Source of the DNA: Conus ventricosus
Lineage: Eukaryota; Mollusca; Gastropoda; Neogastropoda; Conidae
DNA length: 64,000 nt
NCBI GenBank assembly: GCA_018398815.1
Contig: CM031626.1
Location: 42,094,201-42,158,200, forward strand
Reading direction: 5' to 3'
The first letter of the stretch is position 1; every line of letters starts with the position of its first letter. Positions 10,505 through 21,455 of the stretch are shown here, piece by piece. The translations under genes and the position numbers were made by a program. The notes beneath the pieces are model-generated. The model was not told where the DNA came from. It did not search any database and was given only the letters and a program-made list of their open reading frames with translations.

Positions 10505-11205
10505 CAATGCCAGAACCCAGGTGGAAGAATTTTGAAATGATTTTCTGGTCTGAACCCCGGTGGAGGAATTTTGAAATGATTTTCTTGTCTGAAGCCGAGC
10601 AGAGGAATTTTGAGATGATTTACTTGTCTGAAACAATTTTCTGGTCTGAACCCAGGTGGAGGAATTTTAAATGATTTTCTTCTCTGAAACTTGGCTGCAG
10701 GGAATTTGAAATGATTTTCTAAAACCGGGTGGAGGAATTTTGAAAATTTCTGGCCTGAACCCAGGTGGAGGAATTTTGAAAATTTCTGGTCTGAAATAGG
10801 TGGAGGAATTTTGAAATGATTTTCTGATCTGAACAAGGATGGAGGAATTTTGAAATGATATTCTGCTCTGAATGCCGGATGAGGATTTTAAATGATTTTC
10901 TGAAACCGAGTGGAAGAATTTTGAAATGATGGTCTGACCTTGGGGTAGAGGAATTTTTTTTAATAATTTCCTAGTGTGATCCTGGGTGGAGGCATTTTGA
11001 TAGGATTTCCTGGTGTGAACCTGGGTGGAGGCATTTTGATAGGATTTCCTGGTGTGAACTTGGGTGGAGGCATTTTGATAGGATTTCCTGGTGAACTGGT
11101 GAAGGCATTTGAAGGATTCGGGGACTGGTGAGGCATTTTGATAGATTTCCTGGTGTGATCCTGGGTGGAGGCGTTTTGATAGGATTTCCTGGTGAGAGCG
11201 GTGCC
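10505..11205. repeat. ~39-bp degenerate tandem repeat (intronic)
   Basis: Variants of 'ggtggaggaattttgaaatg' plus attttctggtctgaaccc recur. The right third (10980-11200) is a cleaner 39-bp form with 'ggtggaggcattttgatagg'. Confidence 0.85.
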
Positions 11206-11439
11206 TCAAGTTCTTGACCACCAACACTGCAGGGTGTGTGTATCCCCAGCCTGGTTGGTAGATGATGAGTCGTGAAAGAGAATGAGAAGCAGCCTTGCCC
11301 GTCTCTAGACCCATGGGTGATCATTGTTCTCTGCATCGGTTATCACCACCAACAACAGGAACAACAAAAACACCAACAAAAATGACGATAATGGTAATAA
11401 TCCTGAATTCTGTAGCTCTTCAAATGAGGAAAAGGATTT

Positions 11440-12530
11440 GGGAGAGCAAAGGACAAGGCTAAGGAATCACAAAGAAAAGGCTAGGAAACGACCATGAGAA
11501 GACATAGACAAAGGAAAGGACAAAGAAAAGGCAGGAAACACCATGAAAGAGTAGACAAAGGAAAGGACAAAGAAAAGGCTAGGAAACGACCATGAGAAGA
11601 ACATAGACAAAGGAAAGGACAAAGAAAAGGCTAGGAAACGACCATGAGAAGACGTAGACAAAGGAAAGGACAAGAAAAGGCTAGGAAACGACCATGAGAA
11701 GACTAGACAAAGGAAAGGACAAAGAAAAGGCTAGGAAACGACCATGAGAAGACGTAGACAAAGGAAAGGACAAAGAAAAGGCAAGGAAACGACCATGAGA
11801 AGACATAGACAAAGGAAAGGACAAAGAAAAGGCAAGGAAACGACCATGAGAAGACTAGACAAAGGAAAGGACAAAGAAAAGGCTAGGAAACAACCATGAG
11901 AATTAGACAAAGGAAAGGACAAAGAAAAGGCTAGGAAGACCATGAGAGACCATGAGAAGACGTAGACAAAGGAAAGGACACAGAAAAGGCTAGGAAACGA
12001 CCATGAGAAGACAGAGACAAGAAAGGAAAGGACACAGAAAAGGCTAGGAAACGACCATGAGAAGACGTAGACAAAGGAAAGGACAAAGGAAAGGCTAGGA
12101 AACGACCATGAGAAGACTAGACAAAGGAAAGGACAAAGAAAAGGCTAGGAAACGACCATGAGAAGACATAGACAAAGGAAAGGACAAAGAAAAGGCTAGG
12201 AAACGACCATGAGAAGACATAGACAAAGGAAAGGACAAAGAAAAGGCTAGGAAACGACCATGAGAAGACATAGACAAAGCAAAGGACAAAGAAAAGACAT
12301 AGACAAGATGGGGGAAAAAGGAGACAACAACAAGGACAAGATAATATGCAAGACAAGGAAAAGCCGGGGAAAAAAAGAAAAAAAGGATAAAGACGAACAA
12401 AAACAAAAAAAACAAGACAAAGAAACAAATAAAGACAAAGGAAAAGCATTGACAAGGACCAGGCGAAGAAAAGACAAAGACAGTATAACAACGAAGACAA
12501 AAGAGGGAGGGAAAGAAGTGGTTGGAGGTG
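11440..12530. repeat. 51-bp purine-rich minisatellite and purine-rich tail
   Basis: About 16 units containing 'acaaaggaaaggacaaagaa' and 'aggctaggaaacgaccatg' at 51-bp spacing run to about 12300. Non-periodic A/G-rich sequence then continues to about 12530. Purines dominate the + strand throughout. The tract ends about 50 bp before the splice acceptor at 12578. Confidence 0.95.
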
Positions 12531-12578
12531 ATCGAATGATGAGGTCAAGGTCAAGGGTCGGCGCCATGTTTTTTTCAG

Positions 12579-12646
12579 ACGCCAGCACGGAGCCTTTGGT
12601 GACTTCCCAGACATCCTCTGATCAGAGTCCTGATGACAGGCCTCAG
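12579..12646 (+). CDS. Receptor cytoplasmic-tail exon (penultimate coding exon)
   Basis: The acceptor is gtttttttcag|ACGCC and the donor is CCTCAG|gtgaga. This 68-bp exon supplies two bases to complete a split Asp codon with the G that ends the exon at 9772, then 22 codons (ASTEPLVTSQTSSDQSPDD...). It ends in phase 0, matching the exon at 13271. The product is Ser/Thr/Asp-rich and probably disordered. The two phase matches on either side are the main evidence that this short exon is real. Confidence 0.65.
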
Positions 12647-12693
12647 GTGAGAACGTCCATCTTGTTCCATCAATCAGTCTGTCAGCCTGCATG

Positions 12694-13190
12694 TTTGTGT
12701 GTGTGTGTGGGGCATGAGTGTGAATGTGCTTTGTGTGTGTGTGTGTGTGGATGTGACCATGTGTGTATTTGTGTGTGGGTGTGCATGAGTGTGAGTGTGT
12801 TGTGTGTGTGTGTCACTGTATGCGTTGTGGCAGATTGTGAACAGAGACCTGATTATAGGTTATATCTTCTTTCTACTCGAATCGGTCACTGAGTGTGGTG
12901 TGTGTGTGGGCGGTGGGATGGGGGGGGGGATGGATGTGTCAAGGGAGGGTTCTTGCTGTGTGATGAGGAGGGAGAGAGGTGGCGAGAAGGAGAGTTTGCA
13001 GGGGCAGCATGGGTGGGATGTGCATGGGGGATTGGGGAGGGTGTGCACGTGTGTGTCTGTGATTACATGTTGAAGTGTGTGTGTGTGTGTGTTGTGTGCA
13101 TGTTCATTAAGGTGCCTGCTACTGTGTTTGCATGTGTGTATGTGCGCATTGTTTGTGTGTATGCGTGGTGTGTGTGTGTGCGCGCGTACA
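12694..13190. repeat. TG microsatellites in last intron
   Basis: Interrupted (TG)n blocks at about 12694-12835, 12893-12910 and 13070-13190, with a G-run near 12915, fill most of the intron before the final exon. Confidence 0.85.
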
Positions 13191-13270
13191 TTTGTGTACC
13201 ACCATCGTCGCAGCACGGCATTCACAGTACGACTACAAACGCACAATACACAACCGACTCTTTTCCACAG

Positions 13271-13459
13271 AATCCAGATGGACTCATCTACGCTGACCTC
13301 GACCTTGCCAAGCCCGAGGATCCAGAAGCCAAGCCAGTGAGGTCAGATGCGGTTAACTACGAAACCATCGACTTCACGCGTCAGGCCCCGCCCCCAGAGA
13401 CGGTCCCCGTGGAGATTGACCTGGAGTCTGACGAGGAGGAACTTCCGTCCAAAAAGTGA
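13271..13459 (+). CDS. Terminal exon: receptor tail with two ITIM-like motifs
   Basis: The acceptor is ctcttttccacag|AATCC. It enters in phase 0, encodes 62 residues and stops at TGA 13457-13459. It contains NPDGLIYADLDLAKP and, about 20 residues later, AVNYETIDF. LIYADL and VNYETI both fit the [ILV]-x-Y-x-x-[ILV] pattern used by SH2-domain phosphatases and kinases. The end is acidic (DLESDEEELPSKK). Tandem tyrosine motifs at the end of a disordered tail are typical of Ig-superfamily adhesion or immune receptors, so that is the best guess; the ectodomain needed for proof is not here. I see no poly(A) signal close downstream. 13460-14830 has several G/T runs and no gene I can support. Confidence 0.7.
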   Translation, partial: NPDGLIYADLDLAKPEDPEAKPVRSDAVNYETIDFTRQAPPPETVPVEIDLESDEEELPSKK

Positions 13460-14834
13460 AATGTTGGTCGTCAGCGGTGTGCATTAGGGGGAAACAATTT
13501 TTTGGAATGGAAACCCTTGCTATTGGACAGGGGCAAGGATTCCGATGAAGGAATGTTGGCCTATTTTTAGGACAGTGGATTCCTATTTTGGGGACAGTCT
13601 GGTTACCAGAAGTGTGTGGTTGGCTTTTTTTCTTTTTCTTTCTTTTTTTTTCTTTCAAGTTTTTGTTTATGAAAATTCGTGTTCTGATTTTGTCATCGTA
13701 CTCTCTGCTGGTGATTTCTTGCTTCAGCATAGCTGCCTGTAAGGGTTTTTGGGTTTTTTTTTTGTTATTTTGGGGGGGGGGGGGTTTGTATGTGCAGGCA
13801 TACTGTTTCGCTGTATGTGAGACTCGATTCTTTCCCCCTCCCTCCCACCTACCAGTGTCATTGAGACGCTGGATTACACTGTGATGCTTGGTGGGTGGGG
13901 CAACGGGATGGGGGGGGGGGGGGGGGGTGATCCGAACTGATTGACAGCCGTCAATATTTTTATCCCGCAGTAATATTTTGAAGTATGAAAGAGTTCCATC
14001 CATTGTTGACATGTACGCTTTGAGTGTTGTGAGGAAAAGGGCCGGCTTCACAGTGACACAGAAACGGCAGGCCTGGCATGTTGGCTGTGCAGAATGGTAG
14101 TGAGAACTCCAGGCTCAAATCAGTCAGGTATTTCAGGGCTGCCTGCCCTGACTCGGCTGGAAGTCTTGACCGTGTATTTTGGCCAGTCCATCTTCTGTGC
14201 CCTGATTCTTGTCGCTGCCCTTGTGATACAGCTCCCTCGTCCAGAGGTGTGCCCAAGCCGAGGTCAGTTGTGTGTCTGTGTGACCCTTTGTTTTGGCCAG
14301 CCCACACACAGTCTGTGCTCTGACCGTGTCGCTGCTCTGGTGATGTGTGCTTTTACATCCAGACGTGTGCGCCTGTATTGCCCGTGCCTAAAGTCAGTTG
14401 TGTGTTGGTGTTGGGATCTGTGACCCATATCCAGAGCAGTATCCGAGTTCATGCCCATGTTTGTGTCCTTGTCAGGTTTGTGCTGGTTGGTCTTTGCTTG
14501 TATTTGATGTCGTCTTTGTGAACGTGATGAATGTGGTTTGTGAGGAGACGATGGAGGGTGCAAGGAGGAACATACCGTCATCTTCCACCTGAGAGGTATT
14601 GCTAAGGTGTCACAGAACATGCAGTGAAGTGAACAAAGCCTGAACGCTGAAGTCAGCAGGAGTCGTAACTACAACACCGAAGAAGATACTACTGTAGCAT
14701 TCCGTTTTGTGATAGGCAGTGGAGTGCAGACATTGTGTGAATCGCCAGTGAGTACTGCAAGCCCCCCTTTTCTTCGTCGGATCATCAGATTTTCCAGTCA
14801 TTTTCAACTCAGGGAATCCGCAAGTCTGGCTGAG

Positions 14835-15330
14835 GGGGAAAAAAATTGTTCCAGGAATCGGGATGTCTTCTGGCTAAGACGAAAACTGTGCTCCAAGAAT
14901 CTGAATAAGAAGAAAACTTATCCAGGAATCTGGATAAGAAAAACCTGCTCCAGGTACAGGAATTTGGATGTTTTGAGGGTGATAATGAGAAGAAGATGTT
15001 GCAGGTATCAGGATGAGAAAACTGTATCTGGATGTGTTGATGTTAATGATGAGAAATATCTGTTCCAGGTACAGGAATTTGGATGTTTTGAGGGTGATAA
15101 TGAGAAGAAGATGTTGCAGGTATCAGGATGAGAAAACTGTGTATCTGGATGTGTTGATGATAATGATGAGAAATACCTGTTCCAGGTACAGGAATTTGGA
15201 TGTGTTGAGGGTGATAATGAGAAGAAGATGTTGCAGGTATCAGGATGAGAAAAATGTGTTCCAGGTATACAAATATCTGGAGGTTAACAATGGGAAAGAC
15301 CTACTCCAGGTATACTCCAGGTCTCTGGAT
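14835..15330. repeat. 115-117-bp tandem repeat, about 3 copies
   Basis: 'caggtacaggaatttggatg' starts at 14951, 15066 and 15183. Each unit is itself built of related ~28-bp pieces (caggta..., atgagaaaa...). Frames are open but without coding support. Confidence 0.85.
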
Positions 15331-15564
15331 GTGAGACTGCTTATGAAAACAACCTTCCAGTAAAAAAAAAATATGATAGGAAATTTTTTTCCCGCTTTTG
15401 GAAATTTTTTGTAAATGGTAGGGAATTTTTTTACCCCTTTCGGACATTTTTTGTAAATGATGTTTGAACCATCCCCAAACTCTGAACTTTGTGGTAGTGA
15501 ATGGACGAAGGTTTGATTGTTACGCAGCAGAAAGTGCAAAGAATTTTTTGTTTGACCTGGCCTA

Positions 15565-15790
15565 ACCAGCCATCTTGGTACAACGGTAAGTGTCATGGAT
15601 TTTCAGGTTTGGGGTCATGGATTCGAGTCCCATCAGAGGCGTTAAATTGCAGCATTTTTCAGTCCTGATCCAGTCTCCCAGAGTAGAGTGTGCTGTGGAC
15701 TTGAACAGGAAGACCGGAGCCATGCAGTCGAGTTTTATCCACTTAATGGATGCGTCTGTGAGGGTAAAATCGCTAGTCACCTTAAAAGCT
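15565..15790 (+). mobile_element. tRNA-like SINE (family 2), copy B
   Basis: tRNA-like head with an A-box-like catcttggtacaacggtaag and a B box ggattcgagtccc (about 15618). The body contains tttttcag...tccagtctcccagag and ends with aatggatgcgtctgtgag. It aligns through the body with the copy at 26.62 kb. Confidence 0.7.
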
Positions 15791-16179
15791 CAGAACTGCC
15801 TTGACCTTTATCATGCCTTTACCCATAGCTAGCAGGAAGTGGAGATGGATTGGCCGCACTGCTGCGTTAGTCTGCCGGCGACATCACACGCCAGGCCTCC
15901 GACTCGAATCCCCAAGGTCAAGCTCAAGGTTGACCATCCCAGGATGACATGGTGGATAATAGGAAATGGAGAAGGGGGTGGGGGGGGGGGGGGGGGGGGG
16001 GTGAAGGGAAACCTGAAGAAGACTGTGCAGAAACCAGTCAGGGGGAGATCTAGTGTGGAGGCGATGTGTTGGGTCAGGAGTCTTCAGGCCTAAGTCATTT
16101 TTTTTTACCTGCCGTGTGTGGGTGTGCCCATTTCTTGCAGTCTTTGCGTTTTATTGTTGACTTGTTGTTTGACATAGTG

Positions 16180-16540
16180 GCAGTGCAGAGCTAAGAACGT
16201 TTACATCAGCATATGTTGTGATTAGTCTTTGTTGTTCGTCCTTCGATTTCAAAGATGACCATGACTTCAATCTCAGATGGAAGATCGCTGAGTGTGGGTC
16301 CACAGACGGCTGGTGAGGCGATCTGGGCCCGGAAGGAACGCCCACATGTGGGACACATGTGGGTGGGTGTTACAGTGGAGGTGGAGGTAGCTCTGGCCTT
16401 GCATGTGACTCGCTTTCTCTCAGCTTCTGCTGTGCGTCTCTTCTCTGATGTACATGCACCCTTTGTGATGCTGCTTCGCCGGCTGGGCGGTCCATAGCAA
16501 GCGACTCCCAGGTGTTGAGGCTGATGCCCAGGCCTTTTAA
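16180..16540 (-). pseudogene. Decayed LINE C-terminus with C-x2-C zinc-finger motif
   Basis: Reading the - strand gives GISLNTWESLAMDRPAGEA, then a basic linker, an in-frame stop or frameshift, and HMCPTCGRSFRAQI, then EIEVMVIFEIEGRTTK. The order 'D/NTWE-x2-A-x-DR', basic helix, 'CPxCGRxFRARIGL' and an acidic 'DGRTT' ending is characteristic of the C-terminal part of endonuclease-reverse-transcriptase LINEs common in molluscs and flatworms. The His pair expected after the Cys pair is lost and the frame is broken, so this is a dead fragment. Upstream RT sequence is not present. Confidence 0.55.
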
Positions 16541-16907
16541 GTCTTTATCGTCCGTGGGAAGACGCAGACCAAAAAATAGGGTGTTGCTTTATCTGGCTTT
16601 GTAATGCTGCACCCTGTGTTGCATTGTGTAACTTTGTTTGTTTTTTTTTTTTTTGGGGGGGGGGGTTGTTTTGGTATTTTGGGGGTTTTTTGTGTTTGTT
16701 TTTGTTTTGGTATTTACATACTTGATGGTGTGAGCAGTGTAGGAGTTGTGATGTTGACATGACGTCACCCCTGAGACAGCTCCCGCTCTCAGCTGGACTT
16801 GAAACGGCATGAATGATTGGAGGAATGCCATGGTTGCCAAGCCAGTTTTGTGACAGTGTCTTGTACAGAGCCGTTCGACGAAGTCAACCCTTTGTTTTTT
16901 TATTCGG

Positions 16908-17017
16908 ATGTTAGTTGTTAGAAGCATGAACGTGACTGGATGGGTGTCACCTGAGGCAGGTGATGTTAGTTGTTAGAAGCATGAACGTGACTGGATGGGT
17001 GTCACCTGAGGCAGGTG
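16908..17017. repeat. Perfect 55-bp tandem duplication
   Basis: Bases 16908-16962 and 16963-17017 appear identical, indicating a recent duplication or an assembly duplication. Confidence 0.9.
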
Positions 17018-17185
17018 AAAACGGTCGCTGAAGATCTGAAGCAATGGTCAAAGACATCATGAAGTGTCCACGGCTTTCAGCTACTCGCCCCAGGGACGGT
17101 GTTTTTCATGATACATTCCACCCATGGATTATTTGGATTTGTTAGGTTGGAGTGGTTTCCCTTTTCAGTGTCTTCATCTGTCAGT

Positions 17186-17239
17186 GGTCACAGCCCTGAT
17201 GTGGCCCTTTGCGGTCGGCTGGGCTATAAGCAACATTAT
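17186..17239 (+). mobile_element. Retroelement 3'-tail fragment
   Basis: This ~54-bp sequence containing 'ggccctttgcggtcggctgg' and gctataagcaaca recurs, with two or three differences, at 63417-63469. There it runs into a (ttacg)-like tail. It resembles the conserved 3' end of LINE/SINE families in molluscs. Confidence 0.55.
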
Positions 17240-17320
17240 CCTTATCTGTCAGCGGTCGACTTTTACTGCAGAGGGGTGTCCGGGGACAGATGTTACATTG
17301 CTGGTGTGGTTTGTTGTTGT

Positions 17321-17354
<34 letters not shown>

Positions 17355-17369
17355 GTTAAGACATGTACT

Positions 17370-17384
17370 CAGACCTGTTTACCC
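17370..17384 (+). mobile_element. Solo hAT-like terminal inverted repeat
   Basis: CAGACCTGTTTACCC is identical to the (inverted) right terminus of the element at 5960-7016. No matching second end was found nearby. A (TTG)n repeat lies just left (about 17310-17357) and a 41-bp array just right. Confidence 0.5.
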
Positions 17385-17424
17385 AACAATTTCAGCCTGT
17401 GCTGGACACACATGTTGCTAAAGT

Positions 17425-17640
17425 GCAACAAAGACGGGTGAATGTAAAATAGAGAAGTATGAAAAACAACAAAGACGGGTGAATGTAAAATAGAGAAGTA
17501 TGAAAAACAACAAAGACGGGTGAATGTAAAATAGAGAAGTATGAAAAACAACAAAGACGGGTGAATGTAAAATAGAGAAGTATGAAAAACAACAAAGACG
17601 GGTGAATGTAAAATAGAGAAGTATGAAAAACAACAAAAGA
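17425..17640. repeat. 41-bp minisatellite, about 5 copies
   Basis: 'caacaaagacgggtgaatgt' plus aaaatagagaagtatgaaaaa repeats at exact 41-bp spacing with almost no divergence. Confidence 0.95.
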
Positions 17641-18326
17641 AGAACGTGGACAAAAATTGTTGAGTGGTAATTGCCCATGTGAACAAAATCTTCATGATGT
17701 CTTGGTGCGCCAAATTGAGTGTTGGGACCAATGAACGAAGACCCTCGCTCGCGAAATCTCATCTCCATCAGTCTGCCATTTCAACAACATGCTGACTGTA
17801 ATGCCGCTAGTGGGCGTACAGCCTCTGAGAAACAGAACTTAATGTGCCAGAGAGCAGGAGTTTCACCTGAAGTAAACAAACAAGGCAGGCTTTGAAGAAG
17901 TGTTTGCCAGGGGGAGAAACATATGCTCACCCCAGCGATCACAAAATCAGCTTCAGTTTTGTTCATTCTGGCTAATTCTGAATTCACATTGTCCACCATC
18001 GTTCCGCAGTATTCTGGAAGAGTACACTTTTTGTTGTTGTCGCTGTTGTTTGAAGTGTTCTCACTTCTGTGAAAAAGGTTACACCTTTTACTTCCAGGGT
18101 CAACAGCGGACCAGCACACGCCACGTTCGAACCCTTAGAAAACTACACATTGGTTCTATTGCAAAGCTACGCAATGACACATTCTTGGACAAAAGTACAT
18201 AACACATAGTTTCGGCTGTCAGCAAAAATTCTTTAACTGGTTTATGATTCTGACAGCAATGCTCTGAAGTTGGTGACACAGTTCCATCTGCCTTTCTGCC
18301 TGCTCAAAGTGGATTGACTGTATTCA

Positions 18327-18486
18327 GACTGTTCTTCTCCCTCTAAGGCTGTGGTACAGTCCAAGCAGCAGACTGCAACGTGTAATGACGATGTGAATGC
18401 AGCTATGACTGTTCTTCTTCTAAGGCTGTGATACAGTCCAAGCAGCAGACTGCAGCGTGTAATGACGATGTCGAATGCAGCTATGT
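18327..18486. repeat. 80-bp tandem duplication
   Basis: Two copies starting gactgttcttct at 18327 and 18407 share 'cagtccaagcagcagactgc' and differ at a few positions. Confidence 0.85.
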
Positions 18487-19394
18487 GTTCATTGTTTTGA
18501 GGATGGTAACGTTGATATTCAAAGCATTTGTATGAGTTCAGCGAACAAAGACAGTAAGTTTAAAAGGTCAGAGGGCAAAGTCCTAGGTCAGCACACGCCC
18601 TGTCTCTTCTTGTCTCTTGACTGGTGTTTTTGTAGAGAGAAGCCATTCTATGTCTGAGAATGCCTGTCAATGGCATCAAGACAGGAGGAGGTGGGGGGGG
18701 GGGGGGGGGGGGGGCTGTGAAAGTAGGACTTTGCCAGCCAAACTCACATTTTGCTCTTTTTTCCTTGGAAACTACTCGTGCAGAGTTCAGCAGCAGTACT
18801 GTGTGCCTACCGCTCAAAGGACTTATGATTACGACGGTCATCTGAAAGACTAGTACCCAGACACCGTTCAGCATGTGTTGAAGTGGACAGAACAGTGCTG
18901 GCCTCTGGAGGGCTTAGAACTGGACTGTGCCCCAGGTCAGAATGCCAGGATTGGGGGAGGGGAGGGAGAGGGGGAGGGGCTGCACGAAGGGGGGGAGGGG
19001 TAGAGGGGTCAAAGGTAATAAGAGAATTCTGGAAAGTCTCTTTCCAGGCACTTCCTGTTTGTTTGTTTTTTACCCCAAAAACCTGGAAAGGGTTTTATTC
19101 TGTGAAAATGAAGATTGTACTGATTTGTGAGGATTCTGTTTCCGAAACATCAGTGACAGCAGAGCTGTCAGCTTTGATATTGTCAGCATTGATATTGCTG
19201 AATTTTTTGTGTTCAGATGGATTTTGTTCTTTTTTTTTTCTTTTTTTTTTTCTTTTTTCTTTTTTTTTTTTTTTTTTACATTCAGCCTTTAACCTTTTGA
19301 TGCGTTTATAATGTTCACAACCTTTTCTGTCCAGTACTCGGTCCTTTCTTACCTGCTGTGAGATTTGATTTTAGTTAGTTAAATGTTACATTCA

Positions 19395-19690
19395 TCTCTG
19401 TAATACTATGTAGGGGAACTATTTTTTTCATTCAGCTTCGTGATTCCATGTATGGGAACTATTTTGTTCCTTCAGCTAAGCAATACCATATAAGGGAAAC
19501 TCTTTTTTCATTCAGCTTCGTGATACCATGTATGGGAACTATTTTTTCATTCAGCTAAATAGTACCATATAAGGGAACTATTTGTTCATTCAGCTAAATA
19601 GTACCATATAAGGGAACTATTTGTTCATTCAGCTAAATAGTACCATATAAGGGAACTATTGTTTCATTCAGCTCTGTAGTGCCACTGTGG
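19395..19690. repeat. 39-bp minisatellite, about 7 copies
   Basis: 'taccatataagggaactatt' plus tgttcattcagctaaatag repeats. The right-hand copies are nearly identical and the left-hand ones diverged. Confidence 0.9.
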
Positions 19691-20159
19691 GAACAGTTCC
19701 TGACGTTCCTGTTTCCTGTTTTTCTCTGTTTTCTCCCATCACCCCTCAACTGCCGCCGTATTCTTAGCTGAGAGAGAAAGGCGGAGTTATCGCACTTTGA
19801 AAAAAAAGAAGAAAAAAGAAAATCGTGAGTGTGCATGATATTGTGTCAGCCTGTTTTTGAGATGAGACAAGTCAGCCAGAAGCCATCCGTTGGCTGCAAT
19901 GCCACGTTGTGACGTTCTTTTTTCTGTGGAGGTGTGTTAAGTGCATCAACTGTGGACAAGCCCAGGTCGGTTTATGCAGCCATGATAAATAAAGCCTGGA
20001 TGCCTTCAGTACCTTAACTGCATTCCGCTTGGAGTTTAAAACGTGACGCTGTATTTTGGTGTAACGTTGCATTGGAACTCGGCAGCGCTTAAAACCGTCT
20101 GGGAATTTATGAACTCTGAAAACATTCCAGAAAAAAATTAAACGGAAAGCCATCTTTTT

Positions 20160-20488
20160 CTTCCTTTTTTGTTGTTGGTTGGTTGGTTGGTTGGGGTTTG
20201 TCTCTAAACACCCCCCCCCCCCCCCCCCCCCCCCTGCTTTTTTTTTGTTTTGTTTTTTGATTGACCTTTTTTTTTTTTTTTGGTGTGCCTTCTTAGTGTT
20301 GTGGGTTGAAATGGTTTGTTCGGAGAGGTCAGAGGTTGGGTTCACAGTTTTGGTTGAGCTGCCACCTTCTCCCTCACTCCCTTCCCTTCACTCGGGGTTA
20401 TTTTCTGGGCTGCCCCCCCCCCCCCCACCACCTCCCCCCAACACTCCTTCCCCCCCAAGCTCTCCTCCCCTTCCTTCTCCCCTCCCCC

Positions 20489-20532
<44 letters not shown>

Positions 20533-20785
20533 CCAGCTGCTCTTTTCCTCTCACTCTCCCACTCCCGTCTGTCTCTGAAGGTATCCATCGTGATCTTCAC
20601 AGCGTTTAGTTGGGGGCTCAGAGGCAAAAGTCCCAGTCTCCGTAGATACAGTTCAGGGCTGTGTGGCTCGGGCAGGGGGGGGGGGGGGGGGGGGGGCACG
20701 TTTCTGAGGGAGATAACTGTGATGGGTTGTGTTAGTGGATGCAAGGGAGTCCTTGCTCCCTGCTCTTTTTTCTTTTTTTTTTTTT
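20160..20785. repeat. Low-complexity cluster: poly-C, poly-G, poly-T
   Basis: Contains a C run at about 20211-20234, C-rich DNA at 20410-20532 with an almost pure run of about 40 C, a G run at about 20676-20697, and poly-T tracts. The long open frames here are compositional artefacts (poly-Pro and poly-Gly). Confidence 0.9.
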
Positions 20786-21249
20786 TTTGTCGTGGTAAAA
20801 CAAAACACACATTGCCATCAAGAGACTACAGAAACGATGAAAGAAGGGTGGGTTGTTGGGATTCAGATTGTGTCCCAACATGTTGGTTCCTAGAAATGTG
20901 CTGCGATGTGGAAAGAGGGGGAGGGAGTTGGGAATTTTGTGTGTCCGACATGAGAGGGAATTGAATGATGGTTATAGGGATTGTTAGTTTTACGCGGAGA
21001 ATGGACCGTTAAGGTATGTGATGCTTCGGAACAGGATCGGAAGCCACGTTTTACCGATGACGAACTTAAAAGATATGAGACAAAGACTCAGGTTGGACAA
21101 TTAGAGACAAGGTCTTGGACTGGACTTTTGGGGGATGCAGTTAAGATCCTTTTACATGATATTGGTTGTCAGAAATTCTGTGATACAATGTTGTTGGGTT
21201 TTTTATGTGATTGGTCGCAAAAGTTGCATAATAGCGCTGCAGTACCTGA

Positions 21250-21455
21250 CATTGAAAATCAGTGCTGATGCACCATACATTGAAATTTAGTGCTGATGCA
21301 CCATACATTGAAATGTAGTGCTGATGCACCTTACATTGAAATTTAGTGCTGATGCACCATACATTGAAATGTAGTGCTGATGCACCATACATTGAAATTT
21401 AGTGCTGATGCACCATACATTGAAATGTAGTGCTGATGCACCATACATTGAAACT
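21250..21455. repeat. 28-bp minisatellite with alternating units
   Basis: 'agtgctgatgcaccatacat' plus tgaaattt or tgaaatgt repeats about 7-8 times. The two variants (aaatttag and aaatgtag) strictly alternate over most of the array, giving a 56-bp dimer. Confidence 0.9.

Noticed and set aside
20179..20964. 261-codon open frame with poly-proline and poly-glycine
   Set aside because: Produced by poly-C/poly-G and poly-T tracts; no domain, no splice support.
21250..21455. Hammerhead ribozyme in the 28-bp array (ctgatgc...tgaaa)
   Set aside because: The core needs CUGANGA, the repeat has CUGAUGC, and no stem II can form.
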